In this document: piece after piece, positions 1 through 8,137 of the stretch | Layout: the number at the start of each line of letters is the position of its first letter | Numbering within the stretch: the stretch's first letter is position 1 | Origin: Paracoccus subflavus | Lineage (GTDB): Bacteria > Pseudomonadota > Alphaproteobacteria > Rhodobacterales > Rhodobacteraceae | Assembly (NCBI RefSeq): GCF_004310345.1 | Contig: NZ_SISK01000001.1 | Location: 496,001-560,000 of the forward strand | Length of the DNA: 64,000 nt | Direction of reading: 5' to 3' | The notes under the pieces: model-generated | Databases searched by the model: none | The model's input: only the letters and a program-made list of their open reading frames with translations | Told to the model about the DNA's origin: nothing | Program-made: the position numbers and the translations under genes

Positions 1-690
1 AGCCAGGTCGGCCGCCTCATCGACAGGCGGGGCGCCAGCGGCAATCCATGCCTCGACCTCTTCCTGGGGGGTGAAGATCGCCCCCTGGGTATCGAAGCTG
101 TCCAGATAGGCCACAAGGGCCTGTGCGGTGCGCGACAGGCGCAGGCTGTCGCCGTCCAGATTGGCATGGAACCGGTCGCGCCAGTCCGGGGGGATCTCTC
201 CGCCCTCGGCCAGGATCGAGGCCGTGGACCGGATCGAGGTCACGGCCGACAGCACCTCGTGCAGCGTGGTCAGCAGGTAAGGGTCTTGGGTCATCCGGTC
301 GGACAGGGTGACAAGCTGCCGCTCCAGCCCCTCGGCCCGACGTGCCGTGGCGATCAGCACCGCCGCCCAGCCGGGAAAACGGGCCAGCATCTCGGGGGCC
401 TGGTCCAGTTCGGCCGCGACCTCGGCGGGCAGGCGCGCCGCAGCCTCACGCAGGGCGGCGATCCGGGCCTCCTCGCGCCCTTCGGCCAGTTCGGCGGCCG
501 GCACATCCAGAGCAGCGGCCAGCCGAACCACCAGATGCTCGCCCACGGGGCGGCGGTTGTGTTCGATCAGATTCAGATAGGCCGCAGAAATGCCCGCCGC
601 CCGAGCGACATCGGCCTGCCGCCGCGACAAGGCCAGGCGTCGTTCGCGGATGCGTGTTCCCGTCAGGATCCGGCTGTTGCTGCGCGTCAT
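1..690 (-). CDS. XRE-family transcriptional regulator, partial (C-terminus beyond left edge)
   Basis: The reading frame starts at an ATG (690-688) and stays open to the window edge, giving about 230 visible residues. Residues 10-60 form a helix-turn-helix: R-R-Q-A-D-V-A-R-A-A-G-I-S, then YLNLIEHNRRPVG, the classic XRE recognition region. The middle part (about 125-185) is helical, with a stretch (EVLSAVTSIRSTASIL) that resembles a histidine-kinase dimerisation helix. Proteins of this type usually run to about 430-470 residues with an IrrE-like/DUF2083 C-terminus, which would lie outside the window. It is divergent from the ScfR-like gene at 863. The DNA-binding role is secure; the effector is unknown. 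Confidence 0.75.
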   Translation of the reverse strand, partial: MTRSNSRILTGTRIRERRLALSRRQADVARAAGISAAYLNLIEHNRRPVGEHLVVRLAAALDVPAAELAEGREEARIAALREAAARLPAEVAAELDQAPEMLARFPGWAAVLIATARRAEGLERQLVTLSDRMTQDPYLLTTLHEVLSAVTSIRSTASILAEGGEIPPDWRDRFHANLDGDSLRLSRTAQALVAYLDSFDTQGAIFTPQEEVEAWIAAGAPPVDEAADLA

Positions 691-819
691 CGCCCGATCA
701 AAGCCTGCCCTCCGGCCCGGCGCAAGATGCAACGGAATCTTGACCTTTATGCGTCATGGTCGGGGCATGATTCACCCCTATCCCGTCATCCAGCCCCAGG
801 CGGCCCTTGCCCGGATCAC

Positions 820-848
820 TTTGCAAACGCTAGAGCATCCTTTGCAAA
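820..848. promoter_or_regulatory. Pair of TTTGCAAA boxes, probable ScfR/PccR-type operator
   Basis: Two perfect 8-bp palindromes TTTGCAAA lie at 820-827 and 841-848, 21 bp apart start to start (two helical turns). They sit just upstream of the ATG at 863. TTTGCAAA is the element bound by RamB and by PccR-type short-chain fatty acyl-CoA regulators. The gene that follows belongs to that family, so autoregulation is the simplest reading. Confidence 0.6.
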
Positions 849-862
849 GAAGGGGACATGGG

Positions 863-2260
863 ATGGCTGCACAAAAGATCTATGCCGGCAATTCGCTGCG
901 CGAGACACGGGGGCGCAGTGGACTGACACAGCGGCAGTTTGCGGAACGGCTGGGGGTATCCCTGCCCTATCTGTCGCAGATGGAAAACAACCACCGCCCG
1001 ATCTCGGTCGGGGTTCTGGTGAGGCTGGCGCAGGAATTCGGCGTCGATCTGTCGAAACTGGCGACAGGCGATGCGGAACGCATGGTGATCGACATGCAGG
1101 AGGCGCTGGCCGATCCGCTGTTCGACGCGATGCCGCCGCCGGCCGACCTGCGGCTTGCGGCCACCAACGCCCCGGCCTTTGCCCGCGCCTTTCTGGACCT
1201 TTACCGCATCCACCGCCAGGGCCAGGAACGTCTCGCCGCCCTGGACGAAGCAATCGGCGCCTCCAGCCGGAACGCCCTTTCCACCCCCTGGGAGGAGGTG
1301 CGGGACTTTTTCCATTACCGCGATAATTACCTGGACGCGGTGGACCGGGCGGCGGAACGCTTTGCCTGTCCGGCGGGCCAGCGGCTGGACCCCTGGCAAG
1401 CGGGCGTCGCCGCCCTGGCACAGCAGAACCTGCGGGTCACGCAGGTCGAATTGCCTGCCCATGCCGTGTTTCATCGTGCCGGTCCGGACATCCAGGTCAA
1501 TGCCGCGGCCGAACGTCCGACGCAGGTATTCCAGTTGCTGCATCTGGTGGCGCTGGAACGCCATGCCGACCTGCTGGAAGCCACGCTGGATCAGGCCCGG
1601 TTCCGCAGCCCGACCGCGCGCGCGGTGGCGCGGGTGGGGCTGGCCAACTATTTCGCGGGGGCAGCACTGATGCCCTACCGTATTTTTCTGGCAGCAGCGC
1701 AGGCCGAACGACATGACCTGGAACGACTGGCGCATCGATTCGGCGCCTCTCTGGAACAGGTGGCACATCGGCTGTCCACGCTGCAACGGACGGGTGCAAA
1801 GGGGGTGCCGTTCTTTTTCGTGCGGGTGGACCAGGCCGGAACCATCACCAAGCGCCATTCCGCGACCCGGTTGCAATTCGCCCGCTTCGGCGGCGCCTGC
1901 CCGTTGTGGAACGTCCATCAGGCCTTTGAACAGCCGGGACGCTTTTTGCGGCAACTGGCCGAAACCCCTGACGGAGTGCGCTATCTTCTGATGTCGCGCG
2001 ACGTGTCCAAACATCCGGGCGCCTTCAACGCCCCCGTCCGCCGCTTTGCCATCGGCCTGGGCTGCGAGATCGCCCATGCGGGCAGCGTCGTTTACGCTGA
2101 CGGACTGGATTTGACCCGGCCGCGCGCTTTTGAACCCATCGGCATCTCGTGCCGGATCTGCCCCAGATCGGACTGCCATCAGCGGTCGGTGCCGCCAATC
2201 GACCGTCCCCTCCGGATTCCTGCCAATCGGAACGGCCCCCTGCCCTATGAAATTTGCTAG
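863..2260 (+). CDS. Short-chain fatty acyl-CoA regulator family (ScfR/PccR/RamB-like) transcriptional regulator
   Basis: The protein has 465 residues from ATG 863; the longer open frame upstream has no start with a good ribosome site. Residues 8-62 form an XRE helix-turn-helix (LTQRQFAERLGVSLPYLSQ). An IrrE-like middle region follows, then a DUF2083 C-terminus with the cysteine cluster CRICPRSDCHQR near residue 430. This architecture is that of RamB and PccR, which sense short-chain acyl-CoA and control propionyl-CoA, acetate or glyoxylate-cycle genes. Two TTTGCAAA boxes sit directly before the start. No propionyl-CoA carboxylase gene is visible here, so the target genes are unknown. The valine operon further right, which ends in propionyl-CoA, is a possible one. 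Confidence 0.8.
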   Translation: MAAQKIYAGNSLRETRGRSGLTQRQFAERLGVSLPYLSQMENNHRPISVGVLVRLAQEFGVDLSKLATGDAERMVIDMQEALADPLFDAMPPPADLRLAATNAPAFARAFLDLYRIHRQGQERLAALDEAIGASSRNALSTPWEEVRDFFHYRDNYLDAVDRAAERFACPAGQRLDPWQAGVAALAQQNLRVTQVELPAHAVFHRAGPDIQVNAAAERPTQVFQLLHLVALERHADLLEATLDQARFRSPTARAVARVGLANYFAGAALMPYRIFLAAAQAERHDLERLAHRFGASLEQVAHRLSTLQRTGAKGVPFFFVRVDQAGTITKRHSATRLQFARFGGACPLWNVHQAFEQPGRFLRQLAETPDGVRYLLMSRDVSKHPGAFNAPVRRFAIGLGCEIAHAGSVVYADGLDLTRPRAFEPIGISCRICPRSDCHQRSVPPIDRPLRIPANRNGPLPYEIC

Positions 2261-2438
2261 CAATTTCAGGCCGTCATTTCCCAGGTCGGCGGAAACTCGC
2301 GCGCAAGGGCAAGGATTCGCGCATTGCGGGAACCCGATTGTCCGGGGATGTTGCCAAGAAGGCACAGCTACGGTTTACCCGCTGGCACCAGGAACAGAAC
2401 GTCCGGCCCGATCCGGATGCCACCTCGGGGGACATGAT

Positions 2439-3731
2439 TTGCCAAATGCGACAAGCCGTCTGAATGCCACGCTGGAACGGCTTCTGCCGGAAAAGCGCCT
2501 GTTCCTGCGGTCCGGAGAAAATGCTTGCTTTGTCCGCCTGCGTCCGGCGACCCAGCTTGCCGCCCTGGGGGGAATGGGCCTGGTGTTCGGCTGGACGCTT
2601 GTCGCGACCTCGATCCTGGCCATCGACGCGGTCACCACGGCGGGATCGCGCGACGGCACCATGCAAACGCAGGCCGCGGTCGAGCGCCGCCTGGCTCAAC
2701 TCTCGGCTGAACGCGACGCGCGTGCAGCCGAGGCGCTGGCCGCGCAGAATCGCTTTGCCGTCGCGCTGGATCAGGTGTCGCAGATGCAGACGCAACTGCT
2801 CGCATCCGAAGAGCAGCGTCGCGAACTCGAAGCCGGATTGCAGGTGGTCCAATCCTCGCTGGGCGATGCGTTGGTCGCCCGCAACGACGCCCTGGGCACC
2901 CTGGCGGCCGACGCCCAACCCGATGCCGTCCGCCAGGACGAAGTGGCGGCAGCGCTGGATATCCTGACCAGCGAACTGCGCCAGGCCGCCGACGAACGTG
3001 CCAGTGCCCTGCAAGAGGCCGAAGCCGCCCGCAGCGAGGCGCAGGAACTGGCGCTGGAGCGCGATGAGATCCTGGCGCGCAACGACGAGATCCTGGCCGA
3101 GGTCGAAGATGCCGTCACCATTTCGGTGGAACCGCTGGACGATGTGTTCCGGTCGGTCGGCATGGACCCCGATGATGTGCTGTCCACGATCCGCAGCGGC
3201 TATTCCGGGCAGGGTGGGCCGTTGACGCCCTTGTCGCAATCCACCCGCGGCAATGCCGCGCTGTCGAACACCGAAAGCAAGGCCCGGCAGATCATCGTGA
3301 CGCTGGATCAGGTGAACACCTATCGGATCGCCATGGAAAAGCTGCCCTTGGCGATGCCGGTGACGCAGTCGTTCCGCTATACCTCGAATTTCGGGCCGCG
3401 CTGGGGACGCAAGCACGAGGGGATCGACATGGCGGGTCCGGTGGGCACCCCCATCCAGGCAACCGGAGACGGGGTGGTGATTTTTGCAGGCCGATCGGGA
3501 GCTTATGGAAATCTCATCAAGATCCAGCACGAGTTGGGGGTCGAGACACGCTATGCCCATCTGTCGCGAATCCGCGTCAAGGCTGGCCAAAGGGTGTCGC
3601 AAGGAGAGCGGATCGGTGATATGGGCAACACAGGACGCTCGACCGGTTCGCACCTGCATTACGAGGTGCGGATGAACGGTCGGGCGGTCGACCCGATGAG
3701 CTTCATCAAGGCTGCAAGCAATGTTCAGTAA
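2439..3731 (+). CDS. M23-family metallopeptidase with DUF5930-like N-terminus
   Basis: This is a predicted envelope murein endopeptidase, 430 residues from a TTG at 2439. I chose that start because a GGGGGA ribosome site lies 6-7 bases upstream. The first ATG in frame (2130) lies inside the preceding regulator and yields an unlikely leader. Residues 1-60 match the DUF5930 pattern (LLPEKRLFLRSGENACFVRL, then a membrane helix GLVFGWTLVATSILAI). A long coiled coil runs from about 75 to 225. The C-terminal LytM domain has the zinc ligands HEGIDMA and SHLHYEV. The gene overlaps the bactofilin start by 11 bases, so the two are probably co-translated. Confidence 0.85.
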   Translation: MPNATSRLNATLERLLPEKRLFLRSGENACFVRLRPATQLAALGGMGLVFGWTLVATSILAIDAVTTAGSRDGTMQTQAAVERRLAQLSAERDARAAEALAAQNRFAVALDQVSQMQTQLLASEEQRRELEAGLQVVQSSLGDALVARNDALGTLAADAQPDAVRQDEVAAALDILTSELRQAADERASALQEAEAARSEAQELALERDEILARNDEILAEVEDAVTISVEPLDDVFRSVGMDPDDVLSTIRSGYSGQGGPLTPLSQSTRGNAALSNTESKARQIIVTLDQVNTYRIAMEKLPLAMPVTQSFRYTSNFGPRWGRKHEGIDMAGPVGTPIQATGDGVVIFAGRSGAYGNLIKIQHELGVETRYAHLSRIRVKAGQRVSQGERIGDMGNTGRSTGSHLHYEVRMNGRAVDPMSFIKAASNVQ

Positions 3732-4209
3732 GACCCGCGTGACCGAAAAACCGCAAACCCCCCCCGCCCCGTCCGCAATGCCCGACCTGCCCGCCGCGAC
3801 CCCCGGCCATGACCGCATCGACGCGCCCGCCACGCCCGCCGCACGGCGCAGCACGCCGTCGGTCCTGTCGTCGGATCTGACGGTCACCGGCAATATCCGC
3901 ACCGAAGGCGACATCCAGATCGAGGGCACCGTCGAGGGCGACATCCGCGCCCATCAACTGGTGATAGGCGAAAGCGCCACCATCCGGGGCGAGATCGTGG
4001 GCGACGAAGTGGTCGTGAACGGCCGCGTGATCGGGCGCGTGCGCGGCCTGAAGGTTCGCCTGACCGCCACCGCGCGGGTCGAGGGAGATATCATCCACAA
4101 GACCATCGCCATTGAATCGGGCGCACATTTCGAAGGTTCGGTCCAGCGGCAGGAAGATCCCCTTGCCAACGGCCCAACCAAGAAGCTGGCCGCACCGACC
4201 GCCGAATAA
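3721..4209 (+). CDS. Bactofilin (polymer-forming cytoskeletal protein)
   Basis: The 162-residue protein has a disordered, proline-rich N-terminus (1-40) and a bactofilin/DUF583 beta-helix core (about 42-145). The core shows short repeats of the type GNIRTEGDIQIEGTVEGDI and V-N-G-R-V-I-G-R-V-R-G. Bactofilins polymerise without nucleotide at the inner membrane and often recruit M23 peptidases that shape the wall. The overlap with an M23 gene directly upstream fits that pairing. Function in shape or morphogenesis is inferred from the family and context. Confidence 0.9.
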   Translation: MFSKTRVTEKPQTPPAPSAMPDLPAATPGHDRIDAPATPAARRSTPSVLSSDLTVTGNIRTEGDIQIEGTVEGDIRAHQLVIGESATIRGEIVGDEVVVNGRVIGRVRGLKVRLTATARVEGDIIHKTIAIESGAHFEGSVQRQEDPLANGPTKKLAAPTAE

Positions 4210-4310
4210 GGCCCCTGTGCCGTTTCGTGACGATGCCCTGCCCGCGACAGCGGGCGGTTCCGGCATCTGCAGGCCATTGTCCACTTTCGCGCCGGGATGC
4301 ATAAAGCCTC

Positions 4311-4325
4311 TTTGCATCTGGCAAA
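4311..4325. promoter_or_regulatory. Inverted repeat TTTGC-N5-GCAAA upstream of FAH-family gene
   Basis: TTTGC (4311-4315) and GCAAA (4321-4325) flank ATCTG, about 55 bases before the ATG at 4380. The half-sites match those of the TTTGCAAA element found at 820-848, but the spacing differs. Regulatory role is only a suggestion. Confidence 0.3.
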
Positions 4326-4379
4326 GTGGTGCTGTCCGACCTGGGCTAGGCTTCGGGCGCAAATCTGAGGAGAAAACAC

Positions 4380-5228
4380 ATGAAACTGGTTCGCCATGGC
4401 GCACGCGGCGCTGAACGTCCGGGAATTCTGGATGCGGATGGCCGGGTGCGCGACCTGTCGGCGCATGTGTCCGACATTTCGGGCACCACGCTGACCACCC
4501 ACGGCCTTCAGGCCCTGCGCGTCCTTGACCCGGAAACCCTGCCGCTGGTCCACGGCATACCCCAGCAGGATCTGCGACTGGGCCCCTGCGTGGCCGGGGT
4601 GGGCAAGTTCATCGGCGTGGGGCTGAACTATGCCGATCACGCGGCCGAGGCGGGCATGGACGTCCCGACCGAGCCGATCCTATTCACCAAATGGACAAGC
4701 TGCATCACCGGCCCCGACGAGGATCTGCATCTGCCCAAGGGTTCGACCGCAACCGACTGGGAGGTGGAACTGGGCATCGTCATCGGGGACGGCGGTCAGG
4801 ACATTGCCCAGAACCAGGCCCACCGGCACATCGCCGGTTTCTGCGTCATCAACGACATCAGCGAACGCGACTGGCAGTTGCGCCAGGGCGGCACCTGGGA
4901 CAAGGGCAAGGGCCATGATGGGTTCGGCCCGATCGGCCCCTGGCTGGTCACGCTGGACGAAATCCCCGACCCCCGCGCCCTGCGCCTGTGGCTTGCGGTG
5001 GACGGGCACCGCTATCAGGACGGCACCACCGCGACCATGGTGTTCGGCCCCGAGGAAATCGTGTCTTACGCATCCCGGTTCACGACGCTTCATCCCGGCG
5101 ATGTGATTGCCACGGGCACCCCGCCCGGCGTTGGCATGGGGCAGAAGCCGCCGGTCTATCTGCGGTCGGGACAGGTCATGGAACTGGGCATCGACGGGTT
5201 GGGACAGCAGCGTCAGCGGGTGGTCTGA
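4380..5228 (+). CDS. Fumarylacetoacetate hydrolase (FAH) family protein
   Basis: The protein has 282 residues, with a GAGGAG ribosome site a few bases before the ATG. The FAH-family core begins near residue 75 (GVGLNYADHAAEAG). It contains the metal-binding acidic residues in DWEVELGIVIG and the conserved FTKWTSCITGP segment. The family hydrolyses, decarboxylates or isomerises 2-oxo acid derivatives with Mg or Mn. Length and motifs resemble 2,4-diketo-3-deoxy-L-fuconate hydrolases and ureidoglycolate-lyase-like members. The following SDR gene starts 3 bases after the stop, so both probably act in one catabolic route, possibly for a sugar acid. The exact substrate cannot be read from the sequence. 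Confidence 0.85.
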   Translation: MKLVRHGARGAERPGILDADGRVRDLSAHVSDISGTTLTTHGLQALRVLDPETLPLVHGIPQQDLRLGPCVAGVGKFIGVGLNYADHAAEAGMDVPTEPILFTKWTSCITGPDEDLHLPKGSTATDWEVELGIVIGDGGQDIAQNQAHRHIAGFCVINDISERDWQLRQGGTWDKGKGHDGFGPIGPWLVTLDEIPDPRALRLWLAVDGHRYQDGTTATMVFGPEEIVSYASRFTTLHPGDVIATGTPPGVGMGQKPPVYLRSGQVMELGIDGLGQQRQRVV

Positions 5229-5231
5229 GCC

Positions 5232-5954
5232 ATGGCCCGGCCGCCATCCATCATCGTCACCGGCGCCGGCAGCGGCATCGGGCGGGCCACCGCCCGGCGG
5301 TTTCTGGATGCGGGTTGGCGCGTCGCGCTGCTGGGCCGCCGGGCGGATATCCTGGCCGATACCGCGACCGGACGGCCCGCGCTGATCCTGCCCTGCGATG
5401 TCACGGACGAAGCCGCCGTGGATGCGGCCTTCGACCGATGCGCTGCCGAGTGGGGGCGGCTTGACGCGCTGTTCAACAATGCCGGTCGCGGTGCAGACCC
5501 GGCCCTGCCCGATGCGATGGATGCCGACACCTTCCGCGATGTGGTGGCCGTGAACGTGACGGGCATGTTCCTGTGCGCCCGCGCGGCATTCCGAATCATG
5601 CGGGCGCAAACCCCCCGGGGCGGTCGGATCATCAACAATGGCTCGATCGCGGCCCATGCGCCCCGGCCGGGATCGGTGGCCTATACCACGTCGAAACATG
5701 CGGTGACGGGCCTGACCAAGTCCCTGTCGCTGGATGGGCGCCCTTTCGACATCGCCTGCGGCCAGATCGACATCGGCAATGCGGCGACCGAATTGCTGGC
5801 CCAGGTCAGCGTCAACAGCCCCGGTGCCGAACCCTCGATGGATGTGGGTGTCGTGGCGGATGCGGTGTTGCACATGGCCGGTTTGCCCCGTGGGGCCAAT
5901 GTGCAGTTCATGACCGTGATGGCCACCGCCATGCCGTTCATCGGACGGGGCTGA
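5232..5954 (+). CDS. Short-chain dehydrogenase/reductase (SDR) family oxidoreductase
   Basis: The protein has 240 residues and a classical SDR layout. The nucleotide-binding motif TGAGSGIG is at 10-17, NNAG at 82-85, the catalytic serine near 138 (NNGSIA), and YTTSK gives Tyr151 and Lys155. It follows the FAH-family gene with a 3-base gap and is probably co-transcribed with it. An NAD(P)-dependent alcohol or sugar-acid dehydrogenase role is likely; the substrate is unknown. It converges on coaD. Confidence 0.88.
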   Translation: MARPPSIIVTGAGSGIGRATARRFLDAGWRVALLGRRADILADTATGRPALILPCDVTDEAAVDAAFDRCAAEWGRLDALFNNAGRGADPALPDAMDADTFRDVVAVNVTGMFLCARAAFRIMRAQTPRGGRIINNGSIAAHAPRPGSVAYTTSKHAVTGLTKSLSLDGRPFDIACGQIDIGNAATELLAQVSVNSPGAEPSMDVGVVADAVLHMAGLPRGANVQFMTVMATAMPFIGRG

Positions 5955-6023
5955 CCGCCCGAGGCATGAGATTCCCGGCATCGCGGCCCCGTAACACCGC
6001 GCCAGGATGGAAAAAGACAGCCC

Positions 6024-6518
6024 TTATTCGCGAAACCGGCTTACCAGCGCCGCCTGCACGGGGGGCGTCACGAATTTCGAGACGTCGCCGCCCAGCCGGG
6101 CGATTTCCTTGACCAGCTTTGATGCGATGGCCTGACGGCGGGCGTCGGCCATCAGGAAGACCGTCTCGATGCTGGCGTCCAGGGCGCGGTTCATCCCGAC
6201 CATCTGGAATTCGTATTCGAAATCGGCTACGGCACGCAGCCCGCGCACGATGACCTGCGCCCCCACGTCGCGGGCGCAGTCGATCAGCAGGTTCTCGAAC
6301 GGATGGACGATGATCTCGCCCCCGGTGCGGGGGATGATCTGGTCGCATTCAGCCTGCACCATGGCGACGCGATGGTCCAGGTCAAACAGGGGAGACTTGT
6401 CGCGGTTGATCGCCACGCCGATCACCAGCCGGTCCACCAGCGCCATGGCACGCTGGATGATGTCCACATGACCCAGCGTGATGGGATCGAAAGTACCTGG
6501 ATAAAGACCGATGCGCAT
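6024..6518 (-). CDS. coaD: Pantetheine-phosphate adenylyltransferase
   Basis: This enzyme makes dephospho-CoA from 4'-phosphopantetheine and ATP, the penultimate step of CoA synthesis. The 164-residue length is normal. The N-terminus MRIGLYPGTFDPITLGH carries the TxGH nucleotidyltransferase motif (14-17). The phosphate-loop region ARDVGAQVIVRGLRA and later FLMADARRQAIAS also match CoaD. I use the ATG at 6518 rather than the TTG one codon upstream. It lies just downstream of the CBS-domain gene on the same strand. Confidence 0.95.
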   Translation of the reverse strand: MRIGLYPGTFDPITLGHVDIIQRAMALVDRLVIGVAINRDKSPLFDLDHRVAMVQAECDQIIPRTGGEIIVHPFENLLIDCARDVGAQVIVRGLRAVADFEYEFQMVGMNRALDASIETVFLMADARRQAIASKLVKEIARLGGDVSKFVTPPVQAALVSRFRE

Positions 6519-6594
6519 CAACTGGCGTCCCCGTGCTTGCCCTTTTCAAAGGCAAAGCGGATTGCCAGGAAAATTGCAAGCAATCGCCGGCCCG

Positions 6595-7056
6595 TCAGGA
6601 CCCCATGATCATCCCGGTCAGCGCCTCTTTCTCGGCGGCGAGTTCCTTGAGCCGTCCGCTGACGGCATCGCCGATCGACACCACGCCCAGCATGGCGCCC
6701 GTGTCGTCCACGACCGGCATGTGGCGGAACCGCCCGTGGGTCATGCGTTCCAGGATGTCCAGCGCGTCGTCGCCCATGGTGCAGGTCTGGACCGAGCGGG
6801 TCATCACCTGACCGATGGGCTGCGACAGCACCCCGGCTCCATGGGTGCCAAGCTGATGCACGACATCGCGCTCTGACAGAATGCCCTGCGGCGTCCGTCC
6901 GTCGTCCGATACCACCACGGCGCCCACCCCGTGCTTGGCCAGCAGCGCCGCGGCATCCGCCAAGGTTGCGTCCGCGCGGATGGTGAGCATTGTCTGCGCC
7001 TCGATCCCCGGCTTGCCCGAGGTGGATTTCATCGACAGCAACTGCTTGACAAGCAT
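6595..7056 (-). CDS. CBS-domain protein (tandem CBS pair)
   Basis: The 153-residue protein has two CBS motifs (about 10-65 and 75-135), for example LAKHGVGAVVVSDDGRTPQG and RFRHMPVVDDTGAMLGVVSI. CBS pairs bind adenine nucleotides or similar ligands and act as small energy or redox sensors. The ATG at 7056 has a GGAGGG site 7-8 bases upstream and shares its A with the TGA of the LysR gene (TGATG), so translation is probably coupled. The partner and ligand are unknown. Confidence 0.85.
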   Translation of the reverse strand: MLVKQLLSMKSTSGKPGIEAQTMLTIRADATLADAAALLAKHGVGAVVVSDDGRTPQGILSERDVVHQLGTHGAGVLSQPIGQVMTRSVQTCTMGDDALDILERMTHGRFRHMPVVDDTGAMLGVVSIGDAVSGRLKELAAEKEALTGMIMGS

Positions 7057-8036
7057 CAGAGGCCCTCCGTGGCGCAATTCGTGACGCGTTGGTTCCCTCC
7101 ACCTTTTCCCTCGAAGCCGGTTCCGTCAAGCCCGCATGGATTATCAACGCCAAGCTGACGTTCCAGGCGCGCGACTTCGGCCCGAATGCCCTGGGCCAAC
7201 AGGTCGGCCAGAAGCGACAGGCGGCGCGACGCCCGGTCGTCGGCGTGGCGGATCAACCAGAAGCTGCGCTTCAGGACAAGGCGGTCGGGCAGGACGACCC
7301 GGACACCGGGGGCAAAGGGGATGGCAAAGTCATGCACGATCCCCACCCCGGCCCCGACCCGGATCGCCTGCATCTGCACCGACACGGAATTCGACGTGAT
7401 CGCCGCCGTCTGAACCCCGGTTTCCGACAGGTAATCCAGTTCCCGGTCGAAGATCATGTCGGGGATATAACCGATCATTCGATGATGCCGCAGGTCTGCC
7501 AGATCACGGATCGGCGGGGCGGCGCGCAGGTAATCGTCATGCGCGGCCAGATGCAGGTGGTAATCGGTCAGCCTTTGCACCGTCAGCCGCCCGGTATCGG
7601 GCGGGGACACGGCAATCGCCATGTCGGCCTCGCGCTTGGTCAGGTTAACCACGCGCGGCAGGGCGACGATCTGGATTTCCAGCCCCGGATGGGCGATGCA
7701 CAGATCGCGCGCCACCTGCGGCAACAGATAGTTCGCGCAACCGTCCGGGGCGCCGATGCGAAGCTGGCCGGTCAGCCCGGCGTCCCGGCGAGTGGCCTCG
7801 GCGGCGGCGTTGGCGCCCTGTTCGGCGGCTTCGGCCGGGGCCACCAGCCGCGCCCCCTCGGCCGTCAGCGCGTATCCCTGCGGGGTCTTGGCAAACAGCG
7901 CGGCCCCCACCGCACCCTCCAGCCGGGCAATGCGCCGCCCGATGGTTGACGCGTCCATGCCCAGCCGGCGGCCGGCGCCGGACAGGCTTTCCGTCCGTGC
8001 GACCGCCAGAAAGATGCGCAAATCGTCCCAGTCCAT
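7056..8036 (-). CDS. LysR-family transcriptional regulator, divergent from mmsA
   Basis: The protein has 326 residues from ATG 8036; the open frame continues upstream but lacks LysR-like sequence there. The N-terminal helix-turn-helix reads MDWDDLRIFLAVARTESLSG with MDASTIGRRIARLE, followed by the usual substrate-binding domain (about 90-295). It is divergent from mmsA across a 101-base spacer that holds TTTGC/GCAAA motifs. LysR regulators usually control the divergent neighbour, so regulation of methylmalonate-semialdehyde dehydrogenase is a reasonable inference. It ends in a TGATG overlap with the CBS gene. Confidence 0.88.
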   Translation of the reverse strand: MDWDDLRIFLAVARTESLSGAGRRLGMDASTIGRRIARLEGAVGAALFAKTPQGYALTAEGARLVAPAEAAEQGANAAAEATRRDAGLTGQLRIGAPDGCANYLLPQVARDLCIAHPGLEIQIVALPRVVNLTKREADMAIAVSPPDTGRLTVQRLTDYHLHLAAHDDYLRAAPPIRDLADLRHHRMIGYIPDMIFDRELDYLSETGVQTAAITSNSVSVQMQAIRVGAGVGIVHDFAIPFAPGVRVVLPDRLVLKRSFWLIRHADDRASRRLSLLADLLAQGIRAEVARLERQLGVDNPCGLDGTGFEGKGGGNQRVTNCATEGL

Positions 8037-8044
8037 CCCGCCCC

Positions 8045-8060
8045 TTTGCAGAAACGCAAA
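8045..8060. promoter_or_regulatory. TTTGC-N6-GCAAA inverted repeat in the LysR/mmsA intergenic region
   Basis: TTTGC (8045-8049) and GCAAA (8056-8060) form an inverted repeat in the 101-base divergent promoter. It also fits a T-N11-A LysR core. It could be a LysR site or a site of an ScfR-type regulator; the sequence alone does not decide. Confidence 0.35.
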
Positions 8061-8137
8061 ACGTCTTTGCCGACCTTCCTCTTTATCCCGCAAATCCGCA
8101 AGGCTATGGTCACGCGAACCGCGCAACGGAGGATGCG

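Noticed and set aside
590-862. Upstream extension of the ScfR-like gene
   Set aside because: The extra 91 residues look unlike the family, and the operator boxes lie inside it. ATG 863 fits better.
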